64,000 nt of DNA from JACVRM01 sp963817375. Lineage in GTDB: Bacteria; Actinomycetota; Thermoleophilia; Gaiellales; Gaiellaceae. The stretch spans positions 62,001 to 126,000 of the forward strand of contig CAWFOB010000006.1 in NCBI GenBank assembly GCA_963817375.1, given 5' to 3'. Shown in pieces: positions 25,092 to 34,958 of this stretch. The position numbers and the translations under genes are program-made. Under the pieces are notes generated by a model that saw only the letters and a program-made list of their open reading frames with translations, was not told the origin of the DNA and made no database searches. Within the stretch, counting starts at the first letter, position 1, and each line of letters opens with the position of its first letter.

Positions 25092-27865
25092 GTGAGCGAG
25101 CCGAAGCTGAACTCGACCGCGCTCGACACGGGCGCGTCCCCGCCGTACGCCCGTGACGCCGGCGACGTCGTCGCCGGTCTGGCCTCGGACGCGCAGGGCG
25201 GCCTGACGGCCGCCGAAGCGGCGTCGCGGCTCGGGCGCTATGGGCCCAACGAGATCGCCAAGGAGGAGCCGCCGTCGATGTGGGCGATCGCGCTGCAGCA
25301 GCTGCGCGACCCGATGAACATCATGCTGGTCGCGGTCGTCGTGGTCAGCCTCGCGATCGGCCAGATCTCGACGGGCGTCATCGTCGGGCTGCTGATCCTC
25401 CTCAACCTCGCCCTCGGGACACGCCAGGAGCTGAAGGCGCGGGCGAGCATCGACGCGCTCGCGGACCTCCAGGTGCCGCACGCGAAGGTGCGGCGCGACG
25501 GCACGATCGCGCTCGTGCCCGCGACCGACCTGGTCCCGGGCGACATCGTCGAGCTCGAGGCGGGCGACATCGTGCCCGCCGATGGCCGCATCGTCCGCTC
25601 GGCGACGCTGGAGACGCAGGAGGCCGCCCTCACCGGCGAGAGCGCCCCGGTCGCCAAGGACGCCGGCGTGCTGCCCGCGGCGGACGTCCCGCTGGGCGAC
25701 CGCTCGAACACGCTGTTCCAGAACACGGCGGTCACGCGTGGGACGGGCGCGATGGTCGTGACGGCGACCGGCATGCAGACGGAGATGGGGAAGATCGCGA
25801 CGATGCTGACCGCGGTCACCCGGACGCGGTCCCGCTCCAGAAGGAGCTCGGCATGCTGACCTACGTCCTCGGCATCATCGCCTGGGGCGCGGTGGCGTTC
25901 ATCGTCATCGTCGGCGTCGCCCGCGGCGAGCAGTTCAGCGACGTCTTGCTGCTCGGGACCGCGATGGCGATCTCCGCGATCCCGACGGGCATGCCGGCGT
26001 TCGTGTCGGGCCTGCTGTCGATGGGCGCGAAGCAGCTCGCCGAGGCGAAGGCCGTCGTGAAGAACCTCACCGATGTCGAGACGCTGGGCGCCACCAGCGC
26101 GATCAACACCGACAAGACCGGAACGTTGACGCTGAACCAGATGATGGTCTCGACCATGTACACCGGCGACGCGTGGTTCACGGTTGAAGGGGAGGGCTAC
26201 CGCAAGGTCGGGGCGATCACGTCGGTCGCCGGCGCTCCGGTGCCGGACTTCACGCGGCTGGCGCTCGGGCTCGTCCTCGACAGCGACGCCACTGTCGGCG
26301 ACGACGGCGCGGTCGTCGGAGACCCGACCGAAGCGGCGCTCGTCGTGCTGGCGGCCAAGCTCGGAGTGGACGCCGAGGAGACGCGGCGCGCGTACCCGCG
26401 CCTCGCCGAGGTGCCGTTCGACTCGGATTACAAGTTCATGGCCACGTTCCAACGGGTGGCCCTCGACGGCACGGAGCGCGTCATCCAGCTGGTCAAGGGC
26501 GGGCCCGACGTGGTGCTCGCGCGCTGCACGCTCTCCGGGGGGCCGATGAGCGGCTCGCAGGTGCCGATCGCGGAGGCACGCCCGGGCATCGACGCGGCGA
26601 ACGAGCGCATGGGCGCGAAGGGCCTGCGCGTCCTTGCCTTCGCAGCGCGATTCGTCGAGGAGTCAGAGCTCGAGGCGATGCGGACGGACCCGATGTCGCT
26701 GACCCGTGACCTCGGATTCGTCGGCATGGTCGGGATCATCGATCCGCTGCGTCCGTCGTCGAAGGCCGCTGTCCAGACCGCGCTCGGTGCCGGGATCGAC
26801 GTGCGCATGATCACGGGCGACCACGCCGTCACCGCGCAGGCGATCGGCGAGACGCTCGGGCTGGGGCCAGGTGCGATCAGCGGTGCCGAGCTGGAGGCTC
26901 TGTCGGACGAGGAGCTCACGGCGCGACTCCCCGACCTGCACGTCTTCGGCCGCGTCTCGCCCCAGGACAAGCTCCGGCTGGCCCGGCTCATGCAGGAGCA
27001 GGGGCTCATCGTCGCGATGACGGGCGACGCCGTGAACGACGCCGCCGCACTGAAGCAGGCCGACATCGGCGTGGCCATGGGGAGCGGAAGTGAGGTGACG
27101 AAGCAGGCGGGCCGCATGATCCTCACGGACGACAACTTCGGCACGCTCGTGAACGCGGTCGAGATCGGCCGCAGGGTCTACGAGAAGGTCATCTCGTACG
27201 TCCGCTACCAGATGACGCAGCTGCTGGCGCTGGTGCTGCTGTTCATCACGGCGACGGCGTTCGACATCAACAAGGGCGTGGCGCTGACCCCGCTGATGGT
27301 GCTCTACCTCCTCGTCTTCGTGACCGCAGCCGGCGTTGTGGTGATCGCCGTCGACCCCGGCGCGCCGGACGTGATGCATCGTGCTCCGCGTGACCCGAAG
27401 GTGACGATCACCAACCGCTCGGCGATCACGCTCTGGGTCGTGTACGCCGTGACGCTGTTCGTCGCCGCTCTCATCCCTCTCCTCGCCGGGCCGGACGACC
27501 CGAGCACGAGCGTGCCCACCGCCTCGCTCACGATGACGTTCGTCGTCATGGGCCTCGGAACCGTGTTCAACGCGCTCACCAACCGGCGTGACCCCGCCAG
27601 CGGCCTCGAGCCGCCGATCCTCACGGCGCTCGGGATCTCGCTGGCCCCGGTGACGCTGCTGGTGCTCGCGACCGAGCTCCCGGGGCTGCAGAGCGGCTTG
27701 CTCACGACCTCCCTCACCGGCCCCGAGTGGCTTGCCTGTTTCGGCCTGGCCGCGCTCCTGCCGCTGGTGGTCGAGACGGGCAAGTGGATCCGCCGGCGCC
27801 GAAAGCCCGAGCTGGCCCCGCCGCGCACGCAGCGGGCGGTCACGCCCGGGCGCGCGCTCGCCTAG
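25092..27865 (+). CDS. P-type cation-transporting ATPase (one frameshift near 25825)
   Basis: About 924 codons. Domain order is that of P2/P3 ATPases: N-terminal actuator segment with LVPGDIVELEAGDIVPADGR and TGES, phosphorylation motif DKTGTLT, nucleotide domain with KGGPDVVLARC, hinge TGDAVNDAAALKQADIG, then six C-terminal helices. TM4 reads AIPTGMPAF rather than the PEGLP of Ca2+ pumps, closer to the P-x-x-MP of H+-ATPases, and the hinge has Ala where TGDGVND is usual. Ion specificity is thus uncertain (H+, Ca2+ or Na+/K+). A missing c in 'gtcacccgg' breaks the frame just before PLQKELG. GTG 25092 chosen; divergent from metB. Confidence 0.85.
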
Positions 27866-27926
27866 CGTGCCGCTGCGCCGGTGACCCGCTCGTAGCTCAT
27901 CCGAAAGAGCTCGGTGAGCGCACCCG

Positions 27927-28310
27927 TCAGACGTTGCCGAGCGTGATCAGCCCCGTCACGTCGTTGCCGTTGACCGGGTACGACAGCTTGTAATCGCCCC
28001 GGTCCGAGAGGTCGATGGCTACCTCGTACGTCTTGCCCGGCGCGATCATGGGCGTCACGAGCGTTCGTCCCTTGTGCTCGACGGTGACGGTGTGCGCGAC
28101 CGCGCCCTCGTTCTCGATCCGGAGCGTGTACGTCCCGGGGAACGAGAGCCGGGTGTACTTCGGCGAAACGAGATGCTCGTCGATCGTGATGGGGACCGTG
28201 AGCAGCGGCGTTCCACCCGTCGCGACGAGCGATTGTTTCTCGTTGCCGCCACCACAGCCGGCGACGGCGAGGGCCGCCACGCTGAGCATTGCCGCCACGA
28301 CTCGCGCCAT
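27927..28310 (-). CDS. Cupredoxin-like lipoprotein lacking copper ligands
   Basis: 127 residues. MARVVAAMLSVAALAVAGC is a lipoprotein signal with lipobox AVAGC. The mature part has the cupredoxin order: GTYTLRIENEGAVAHTVTVEH (first His position) and a final GDYKLSYPVNGNDVTGLITLG. Compared with the classic YxFYCPVPGHxxxGM loop, the Cys is Tyr, the His is Asn and the Met is Leu, so type-1 copper binding is very unlikely. It starts 14 nt after the cbs stop and is probably co-transcribed with it. Outer-surface tethering to the membrane is predicted; the role is unknown. Confidence 0.75.
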   Translation of the reverse strand: MARVVAAMLSVAALAVAGCGGGNEKQSLVATGGTPLLTVPITIDEHLVSPKYTRLSFPGTYTLRIENEGAVAHTVTVEHKGRTLVTPMIAPGKTYEVAIDLSDRGDYKLSYPVNGNDVTGLITLGNV

Positions 28311-28324
28311 TCCGGCGCGGAACG

Positions 28325-29724
28325 CTAGCGGAGCGCCGGCTCGCGGCTGTGCGCCAGGTACTCGAGCAGGTCGGAGCGCGTCAGCATTCCGGCCGGCGTG
28401 CCGCCGCGCGACGACGAGGACAGCCGGGCTGCCGTCGGCGAAGCGGGCGAACACCTCGTCGACCGATTGCTGCGCGTCGACCGCCGCGAGCGGAGGCTGC
28501 ATGGCCGAGGCGACATCCGCGTTCAGCGTGTCCGGGTTCTTGAAGACGCGGTCGAGCAGGCTGCGCTCCTGCAGCGAGCCGACGTAGTCGGTCAGCGACT
28601 CGGCGGGCTCGTTGCGGACGACGGGCAGCTGCGAGATCGAGAAGCGCTGCATCAGCTCGATCGCCCGGCTGAGCTTCTCGTGCGATGCCACCGCGACGAG
28701 CTCGGGAACGTCCGGTACCTCGCGCTGCTTGGCGGTGAGCACCTCCCCGGCGGTCGGCACCGGCGCCTTCCGCTCCAGGAAGCCGTACTCGAGCATCCAG
28801 TTGTCGTCGTAGAACTTCGACAGGTAGCGCGCGGCCGCCGTCGGGGAAGAGCGTGACGATCGTGCTGCCGGGGCCGAGCTTGCGCGCGGTCTCGACGGCG
28901 GCGTGCAGGGCCGTCCCGGCCGAGCCGCCGGAGAGGATGCCCTCCTCGCGCGCGAGGCGCCGTGCGGTCAGGAACGAGTCGCGGTCGGAGACGGTCACGT
29001 ACTCGTCGACGAGCGACGGGTCGAAGGTCTGCGGCCAGAAATCCTCACCGATCCCCTCGACGAGGTACGGGTGCACCTGCGACGAGTAGATCGAGCCCTC
29101 GGGGTCGGCGCCGACGACCAGCAGGCCGGGCTTCTGCTCCTTCAGGTAGCGCGCGATGCCGGAGACGGTGCCGCCGGTGCCGAGCGCGATGACGAGCGCG
29201 TCGAGCTCGCCGCCCGTCTGCTCCCAGATCTCGGGGCCGGTCGTCTCGTAGTGCGCCTGCGGGTTCGCCGGGTTCGAGTACTGGTCGGGCTTGTACGCGC
29301 CGGGGATCTCCTCGGCGAGCCGCGACGAGACGCTGTAGTAGCTCTCCGGCGACTCCGGCTCGACTGCGGTCGGGCAGATCACGACCTCGGCGCCGAACGC
29401 GCGCAGGAGCGAGATCTTCTCCTGGCTCATCTTGTCGGGCATCACGAAGATCATCCGGTAGCCCTTGATCGCCGCCGCCATCGCGAGCCCGACGCCCGTG
29501 TTGCCGGAGGTCGGCTCGACGATCGTCCCGCCGGGCTTGAGGTTCCCCTCGGCCTCGGCGCGCTCGATCATGCGCAGCCCGATGCGGTCCTTCACGGAGC
29601 CGCCCGGGTTCATGAACTCGAGCTTCGCCAGGATCGTCGCGCCCGTCTCGATGCCGATCCGCTGCAGGCGGACGAGCGGCGTGTTGCCGATCAGATCCAG
29701 GACCGTGGGGTATTCGCGAGCCAC
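28325..29724 (-). CDS. cbs: Cystathionine beta-synthase-type PLP enzyme with CBS domains (two frameshifts)
   Basis: About 466 codons. The N-terminal PLP domain is intact: IGNTPLVRL, the lysine motif NPGGSVKDRIG, PTSGNTGVGLA, phosphate loop LGTGGTVSG and EGILSGGSAGTA. After a frame change near 28845 (towards NWMLEYGFLE) come paired CBS domains, IELMQRFSISQLPVV and VASAMQPPLAAVDAQQSVDEVFARF, ending MLTRSDLLEYLA after a second change near 28405. It forms cystathionine from serine and homocysteine, or cysteine from O-acetylserine; the CBS pair points to the former and to allosteric control by adenosyl ligands. As in mycobacteria, metB is nearby. Start GTG 29724. Confidence 0.85.
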
Positions 29725-29780
29725 AGACGGAGGGTAGTCGACTAAAGATTCTGCGCCGGCAAGGGATCACTACAACCGGC

Positions 29781-30248
29781 CTAGCCGTCAAGGTAGGGCA
29801 GCAACTCGGGGCGCGTGCGCACGATCGCCGCCCGCGCCTCCGCCTCGAGCACTCCGCCCCGGTACGTCGCGATGTGCCGGCGCACGTACGGGATGTCGAG
29901 CATCGCCGGGACGCCGGCGTTCGCGTCCGGGCATGCGAAGACGACGTGCGGGACGTCGGCCATGACAAGCGCGCCGAGGCACATCGGGCACGGCTCGACC
30001 GTCGTGAAGACGACGGCATGGTCGTGACGCTCGAAGATCGTTTCGCCCGCGTCGAGCAGGGCGTCCACCTCCGCATGGGCGAGCTGGGTGCGTCGCTGGC
30101 GCTGCCGCGATCGGCCGCGGCCAACGACCTCGCCGTCGAGCGCGACTACGGCGCCGATCGGCAGCTCGCCGGCCGCTCCGGCTGCCTCCGCCTCCCGGAT
30201 TGCCTCGCGCATGAGCGCCTCGACGTCGCAGTCGGGGAACGGCGTCAA
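29781..30248 (-). CDS. Nucleoside/tRNA adenosine deaminase family protein
   Basis: 155 residues if TTG 30248 is used (overlapping the purH stop), 143 from ATG 30212. Zinc deaminase motifs are both present: LAHAEVDAL (His ligand and proton-shuttle Glu) and EPCPMCLGAL (Cys pair). Length and spacing fit the TadA/guanine-deaminase group, but the tRNA-recognition segment is not clear: the middle reads FACPDANAGVPAMLDIPY, not the FGxxDxKxGA of TadA. A nucleobase deaminase linked to purine metabolism is therefore as likely as a tRNA-editing enzyme. It closes the purM-purN-purH operon. Confidence 0.8.
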   Translation of the reverse strand: MTPFPDCDVEALMREAIREAEAAGAAGELPIGAVVALDGEVVGRGRSRQRQRRTQLAHAEVDALLDAGETIFERHDHAVVFTTVEPCPMCLGALVMADVPHVVFACPDANAGVPAMLDIPYVRRHIATYRGGVLEAEARAAIVRTRPELLPYLDG

Positions 30249-31780
30249 TGCCGGAAGTGGCGGCGTCCGGTGAAGACCATGACCGCGCCGGCGTCGCGGA
30301 CCGCCTCGACCACCTCGTCGTCGCGCTTCGACCCGCCCGGCTGGATGATCGCGGTGATCCCGGCGTCGATCGCCAGCTGCGGGCCGTCGGCGAACGGGAA
30401 GAACGCGTCCGACGCCAGCACCGCGCCGTCGAGGTCGTGGCCGTGCTCGCGAGCCTTCATCAGCGCGATCCGCACCGAGTCGACCCGGCTCGTCTGGCCG
30501 CCGCCGATCCCGATCGTCTGCAGGTCCTTCGCGATCACGATCGCGTTTGACGTGACGTGCTTGCACACGCGCCACGCGAACAGCAGGTCGCCCCAGCACG
30601 CCTCGTTCGGCGAGCCGGCCACTGCCTCCATCGTGTCGCGGTCTTCGGTGTCGAGGTCGCGATCCTGGACGAGCAGCCCGCCGAGGACCCGCTTGAACTC
30701 CTTCTCGGCGGGGTCGACGCGGCGGCGCTCGCGGTCGAGGAGGATGCGGGTCGCCGGCTTCTCCGTCAGCGCCGCGAGCGCGCCCTGCTCGTAGCCGGTC
30801 GCCAGCAGGACGTCGATGAAGCGCCCTGCCAGTGCCTGCCCGAGCTCCGCTCCGACCGGCCGGTTGACGGCGACCACCATGCCGAACGCCGACACCGGAT
30901 CGGCGGCGAGCGCCCGCTCGTAGGCGTCTTCGATCGTCGCTCCGACGGCGACGCCGCACGGGTTCGCGTGCTTGACGATCACGCATGCGGGCACCGCGAA
31001 CTCGCGGAGCAGCATCCGGGCCGCCGACAGGTCGTAGAGGTTGATGAACGACAGCTGCCGCCCGTGCAGCTGAGCGACGTTCGAGAGCAGGTGCCTGCGC
31101 GTGTTCGCGTCCGCATAGAAGGCCGCCCGCTGGTGCGGGTTCTCCCCGTACGCGAGCTCCTGCACCTTCACGTACGAGTGCGTCAGCCGCTCCGGGAAGG
31201 GCTCACGCCCGGCGAACCAGCTCGCGATCGCAGCCTCGTACGCGGCCGTCGTCGAGAACGCCTCGGCCGCGAGGCGCCGCCGGGTCGTGGCCGAGACCTC
31301 GCCCGTCTCACGCAGCTCCGCGAGCACCTCGTCGTACTGCGCCGGGCTCGACACCGGCGTGACGTAGAGGAAGTTCTTCGCGGCCGCGCGCAGCATCGAC
31401 GGGCCGCCGATGTCGATCATCTCGACTGCCTCCTCCTCGCGCACGCCGAACTTCCCGGCCACGTCCTGGAAGGGGTAGAGGTTCACACAGACGAGGTCGA
31501 AGGGCCGGATGTCGTGCTCGTCGAGGGCAGACAGGTCGCTCTCCTCGTCGCGCCGGGCCAGGATCGCCGCGTGGATGCGCGGGTGCAGCGTCTTGACGCG
31601 TCCGCCGAGCAGCTCCGGCACCTCGGTCAGCTCTTCCACGCGCGTGACTTCGAGCCCCGCCTCCTCGAGCGCGGCGGCGGTGCCGCCGCTCGCGACCAGC
31701 TCGACGCCGAGCTCGGCCAGCCCGCGCGCGAAGCCCTCGAGGCCGTCCTTGCGGTAGACCGACAGCAGCGCGCGCATCAC
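30245..31780 (-). CDS. purH: Bifunctional AICAR transformylase/IMP cyclohydrolase
   Basis: Last two steps of IMP synthesis. The N-terminal IMP-cyclohydrolase domain has LVASGGTAAAL, GRVKTLHPRIHAAIL and VCVNLYPF; the C-terminal transformylase domain has ENPHQRAAFY, the Lys-His catalytic pair in IVKHANPCGVA, and DAFFPFADGP near the end. 511 residues, normal length, frame intact. Start is either GTG 31780 (overlapping the purN stop) or ATG 31777. It is translationally coupled to purN and, at its 3' end, to the deaminase gene by TTGA. Confidence 0.95.
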   Translation of the reverse strand: MMRALLSVYRKDGLEGFARGLAELGVELVASGGTAAALEEAGLEVTRVEELTEVPELLGGRVKTLHPRIHAAILARRDEESDLSALDEHDIRPFDLVCVNLYPFQDVAGKFGVREEEAVEMIDIGGPSMLRAAAKNFLYVTPVSSPAQYDEVLAELRETGEVSATTRRRLAAEAFSTTAAYEAAIASWFAGREPFPERLTHSYVKVQELAYGENPHQRAAFYADANTRRHLLSNVAQLHGRQLSFINLYDLSAARMLLREFAVPACVIVKHANPCGVAVGATIEDAYERALAADPVSAFGMVVAVNRPVGAELGQALAGRFIDVLLATGYEQGALAALTEKPATRILLDRERRRVDPAEKEFKRVLGGLLVQDRDLDTEDRDTMEAVAGSPNEACWGDLLFAWRVCKHVTSNAIVIAKDLQTIGIGGGQTSRVDSVRIALMKAREHGHDLDGAVLASDAFFPFADGPQLAIDAGITAIIQPGGSKRDDEVVEAVRDAGAVMVFTGRRHFRH

Positions 31781-32316
31781 GCGATCAGCTCCTTGACGAC
31801 CTCGGGGAGGAGTCGGTGCTCGGCCTCCTGCACACGCGCGCGCAGGCTGTCGGGCGTGTCACCCGGGAGCACGGGCACCGGCTCGGCGCGTATCACCGCG
31901 CCCGTGTCCATGCCGCCGTCCACGTAGTGGATGGTCGCCGCCGTCTGCGGGACGCCGGCGTCGAGCACGTCCTCGATCGGGCGGGCACCGGGGAAGGCGG
32001 GCAGCGGCGCGGAGTGGGTGTTGACGATCCGGTCCGGGAAGCGGTCCAGGAACGCGGGCGTGAGCAGGTGCATGTAGCCGGCGCAGACGACGAAGTCGAC
32101 GTCATGCTCCTCGAGCCACGCAGCCATCGCTGCGTCGCGCGCCGCGCGGTCGGCGTAGTCGTCGAGCACGAACGCCGCCGTGGCGATCCCGGCCGCGCCC
32201 GCTCGCTCCAGCGCGCGCACGCCGGCGTGGTTCGACGCGACCGCAGCGATCGGCAGCCCGGCGTCGATGAGCGCCTGCAGGTTTGTGCCCTCGCCGCTGA
32301 CGAGGACGCCGATCAC
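31777..32316 (-). CDS. purN: Phosphoribosylglycinamide formyltransferase
   Basis: 179 residues, folate-dependent GAR transformylase. GVLVSGEGTNLQALIDAG binds the substrate phosphate; the catalytic Asn and His lie in IVNTHSAPLPAFPGA and the Asp in HYVDGGMDTG. It is somewhat shorter than E. coli PurN but complete. GTG start overlaps the purM stop (GTGA) and its own stop overlaps the purH start, so purM, purN and purH form one coupled unit. Confidence 0.95.
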   Translation of the reverse strand: MIGVLVSGEGTNLQALIDAGLPIAAVASNHAGVRALERAGAAGIATAAFVLDDYADRAARDAAMAAWLEEHDVDFVVCAGYMHLLTPAFLDRFPDRIVNTHSAPLPAFPGARPIEDVLDAGVPQTAATIHYVDGGMDTGAVIRAEPVPVLPGDTPDSLRARVQEAEHRLLPEVVKELIA

Positions 32317-33207
32317 GCGATCCGCCCGATGACGAGCTCGCCCGGCTGCGGCTCGGAGACGACCGCGCAGTAGCCGATGCCGGCGTTGAAGACGCGGCGC
32401 AGCTCCTCCTCGTCGACGTGGCGCGCGAGCCACTCGAACACCGGCGGCCGCGGCCATGCGCCCCAGTCGATCTCCGCCTCGAGGCCGTCCGGGACGACGC
32501 GCGACAGGTTGCCGGGGATCCCGCCGCCCGTGACGTGCGCGAGCGCCTTCGCACGCGGGCCGAGCGCGCGCACCGCGTCGAGGTAGAGCCGCGTCGGCGC
32601 GAGCAGGTCGTCGCCGTCGTACGGCTCGTCCTCCAGCACGCGTCGCGCAAGCGTGAAGCCGTTCGCGTGCAGCCCTGCCGACGGGAAGCCGATGACGGCG
32701 TCGCCCGCCTCGACGCCCGTCCCGTCGACGAGCCGCTCGCGGTCGACGAGGCCGACGCACGTGCCGGCGAAGTCGAGCTCCTCGTCGCGGTAGATGCCGG
32801 GCAGCTCGGCGGTCTCGCCGCCGACCAGCGCGCAGCCGGTCTCGCGGCACACCTCGGCCGCGCCCTCGACGAGCTCGGCGACCTGCTCGAGCTCGATCCG
32901 GTTCGCGGCGACGTAGTCGAGCAGGAAGAGCGGCTCGCGCGCCGGTCGTCGCCACGTCATTGATGCAGTGCGCCGCGAGATCGCGGCCACAGTCACGCAG
33001 GCGCCCACGCTCGCGCGCGAGCACCAGCTTCGTGCCGACGCCGTCGGTGGAAGCCACGAGCAGCTGCCGCTCGTTCAGCGGATAGACGCCCGCGAAGGCG
33101 CCGAAACCGCGCGCGCCGGTGGACTCCACCGCAGCGCGCAGCCGGTCGACGATCGCCTCGGCTGCCGCCAACGAGACCCCCGCCGCCTCGTACGTCTTCG
33201 ACTCCAC
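32313..33207 (-). CDS. purM: Phosphoribosylformylglycinamidine cyclo-ligase (one frameshift near 32945)
   Basis: AIR synthetase, about 298 codons. The N-terminus includes VASTDGVGTKLVLA and DLAAHCINDVATTGA; after the frame change the body continues PLFLLDYVAANRIE, GGETAELPGIYR and HVTGGGIPGNLSRVVP, all family hallmarks. The break lies in the most conserved part of an essential gene, so an indel in the sequence is much more likely than a true mutation. It is shorter than the ~340 residues common in the family. Start GTG 33207, divergent from the CtaG-like gene with a 50-bp gap that must hold both promoters. Confidence 0.9.
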
Positions 33208-33257
33208 GTGAGGGCGGGAGTTTAGAGGGCGACCGGGACGCCTACACTCGCGCGGAA

Positions 33258-34127
33258 ATGCCGCTTGCCCACGCCGCCTGGACGGACTGGAGCCTCGCCC
33301 CGCTCCAGCTGGCGCCGATCGTCCTGCTGACGGTGGCCTACGAGTGGCGCGCGCGTACGCTCTCCCGCCGCGGCCAACCCGTGCCCGGCTGGAAGCACGC
33401 GCTCTTCTGGCTGTCCATCGTGCTGCTCCTCCTCGCGCTCGTCACGCCGATCGACGCGTACGGCGAGGAGGACCTGTTCGCCGTCCACATGGTCCAGCAC
33501 GTGCTCCTCGGCGACCTGGCGCCGCTCGCTTTCGTCGCCTCGCTGACCGGTCCGCTCCTGCGGCCGGTGCTCGCGCTGCCCGTGATCGGAAAGCTGCGCG
33601 TGCTCGCGCACCCGCTCGTCGCCCTGCCGATCTGGGCGGTCAACCTCTACGTCTGGCACCTGCCGTACCTCTACGAGGCGGCGCTGCACCACGACTCGGT
33701 GCACGCGCTCGAGCACGCCCTGTTCTTCGGGTGCGGCGCGCTCATGTGGGCGCCCGTGGTCGAGGTGCTCCCCGGCCCGGCCTGGTTCGGGACGGCCGCG
33801 AAGCTCGGCTACATCGTCGCCGTCCGGCTGATCACGACCGTGCTCGGGAACGTCTTCCTCTGGTCGGGAAAGGTCTTCTACCCCTTCTATGCGGCGGGCG
33901 AGCGGGCGCACGGCGTCACGCCGCTGCAGGACCAGGGCTGGGCGGGGACGGTGATGATGCTCGAGGGCTCGTTCGTGACGCTCGCCGCGCTCGCCTGGCT
34001 GTTCCTGAAGCTGGCCTCGGAGGGTGAGCTCAAGCAGGAGCTGATCGAGCGCGGGATCGACCCCCAGGTGGCGAAGCGCGCGGTGCGCTACGGGCGCGGG
34101 GCGGAGCTCCGCCCGCCACCTGCATAG
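33258..34127 (+). CDS. Caa3-type cytochrome oxidase assembly protein CtaG-like
   Basis: 289 residues with about seven transmembrane helices. His-containing signatures of the Caa3_CtaG family are seen: HMVQHVLLGDLAPL, WHLPYLYEAALHH and HALEHALFF. These proteins help insert copper into aa3/caa3-type cytochrome c oxidase in the membrane. ATG 33258; a TACACT box at 33243-33248 could be the -10, which would leave a very short leader. No oxidase subunit genes are in the window, so the gene stands alone between purine genes. Confidence 0.8.
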   Translation: MPLAHAAWTDWSLAPLQLAPIVLLTVAYEWRARTLSRRGQPVPGWKHALFWLSIVLLLLALVTPIDAYGEEDLFAVHMVQHVLLGDLAPLAFVASLTGPLLRPVLALPVIGKLRVLAHPLVALPIWAVNLYVWHLPYLYEAALHHDSVHALEHALFFGCGALMWAPVVEVLPGPAWFGTAAKLGYIVAVRLITTVLGNVFLWSGKVFYPFYAAGERAHGVTPLQDQGWAGTVMMLEGSFVTLAALAWLFLKLASEGELKQELIERGIDPQVAKRAVRYGRGAELRPPPA

Positions 34128-34178
34128 GCAGGACTCGCGCCCCACAGCCGGAAGTGACGCCTGTTGCGATCTTCCGGC

Positions 34179-34586
34179 GTGCACCACGTGGACCTCGTCG
34201 TCCGCTCGGTGGAGCGGAGCCTGCCGTTCTACCGCGATCTGCTCGGCCCGCTCGGCTGGCACGGCATCAGCGAGGTCGAGGGCGAGCGCGGGGAGACGAT
34301 CTGGTACCTGAGCGGCCCCGGCACGGCGATCGGGATCCGCGCCGCGCAGCCCTCGCAGATCGGCCCCGGCTACGACCGCTACTCGGTCGGGCTGCACCAC
34401 CTGGCGTTCGAGGCGCAGTCGCGCTCGGTCGTGGACGAGCGGGCGGAATGGCTCTCGAGCCACGACGCCGAGGTCGAGACTGACCCGCAGGAGTACGGGT
34501 ACACGCCGGGGTACTACGCGGTCTTCTTCTTCGATCCCGACGGTCTGAAGCTCGAGATCGTCCACGTCCCGGGCCACGCGGCCTGA
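34179..34586 (+). CDS. VOC-superfamily (glyoxalase/dioxygenase fold) protein
   Basis: About 136 residues with two betaalphabetabetabeta units. Candidate metal ligands are His in VHHVDLVV, His in VGLHHLAFE and Glu in LKLEIVHV; RSLPFYRDLLGPLGW and FFFDPDGLKLEI are typical for the fold. A cytosolic lyase, isomerase or resistance protein; substrate unknown. GTG 34179 fits the family N-terminus; a TTG at 34164 would add five residues. The gene ends 14 nt before the next start, so the two may be co-transcribed. Confidence 0.8.
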   Translation: MHHVDLVVRSVERSLPFYRDLLGPLGWHGISEVEGERGETIWYLSGPGTAIGIRAAQPSQIGPGYDRYSVGLHHLAFEAQSRSVVDERAEWLSSHDAEVETDPQEYGYTPGYYAVFFFDPDGLKLEIVHVPGHAA

Positions 34587-34600
34587 GAAAGGAGGGAGTC

Positions 34601-34951
34601 ATGTCCACCATGCCACCCGACGGGCCGACGGAGTCCTCGGCCACCCCCGGGCCGCCCCCGGCGCCGCCGCCACCGCCGTTCGGCGGCGAGACGGTCGTCG
34701 CGGGCTCGGTCTCAGGCGGCGGCGGGCCCGGCGCGCCGACCAGCATCGCGATCACCGACATCGCGCGCCTGCCGATCCCGGGCAACGCGGAGTTCGCGCT
34801 CTGGTTGTTCCTCGAGATCGTCTTCACGCTGATCTGGTGGTTCAACGACAACGTCGACGCGTACGCATGGATGGTGATCACCGCCGCGCTGACGTTCGGC
34901 TACTTCATCAGCCGCGGCGTCGCCAAGGCGAGCCGCGTGCTCGAGCAATAG
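34601..34951 (+). CDS. Small two-helix membrane protein with proline-rich tail
   Basis: 116 residues. ATG is preceded by an ideal AAAGGAGG site. The first ~45 residues are Pro/Gly-rich (PPPAPPPPPFGG), then two hydrophobic helices FALWLFLEIVFTLIWWF and AYAWMVITAALTFGYFI with a short Asn/Asp loop, ending in a basic tail. No recognised family; a membrane scaffold or stress protein is possible but unsupported. Its stop lies 7 bp from the opposing purF stop. Confidence 0.75.
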   Translation: MSTMPPDGPTESSATPGPPPAPPPPPFGGETVVAGSVSGGGGPGAPTSIAITDIARLPIPGNAEFALWLFLEIVFTLIWWFNDNVDAYAWMVITAALTFGYFISRGVAKASRVLEQ

Positions 34952-34958
34952 CGCCGCT

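Noticed and set aside
29781..30248. Firm assignment of the deaminase as TadA
   Set aside because: Zinc motifs are shared by several deaminases, and the segment after the Cys pair does not match the tRNA-editing type.
32900..32960. Programmed frameshifting in purM
   Set aside because: No slippery sequence or conserved stimulatory structure, purM is not known to use it, and similar breaks occur in many unrelated genes here.
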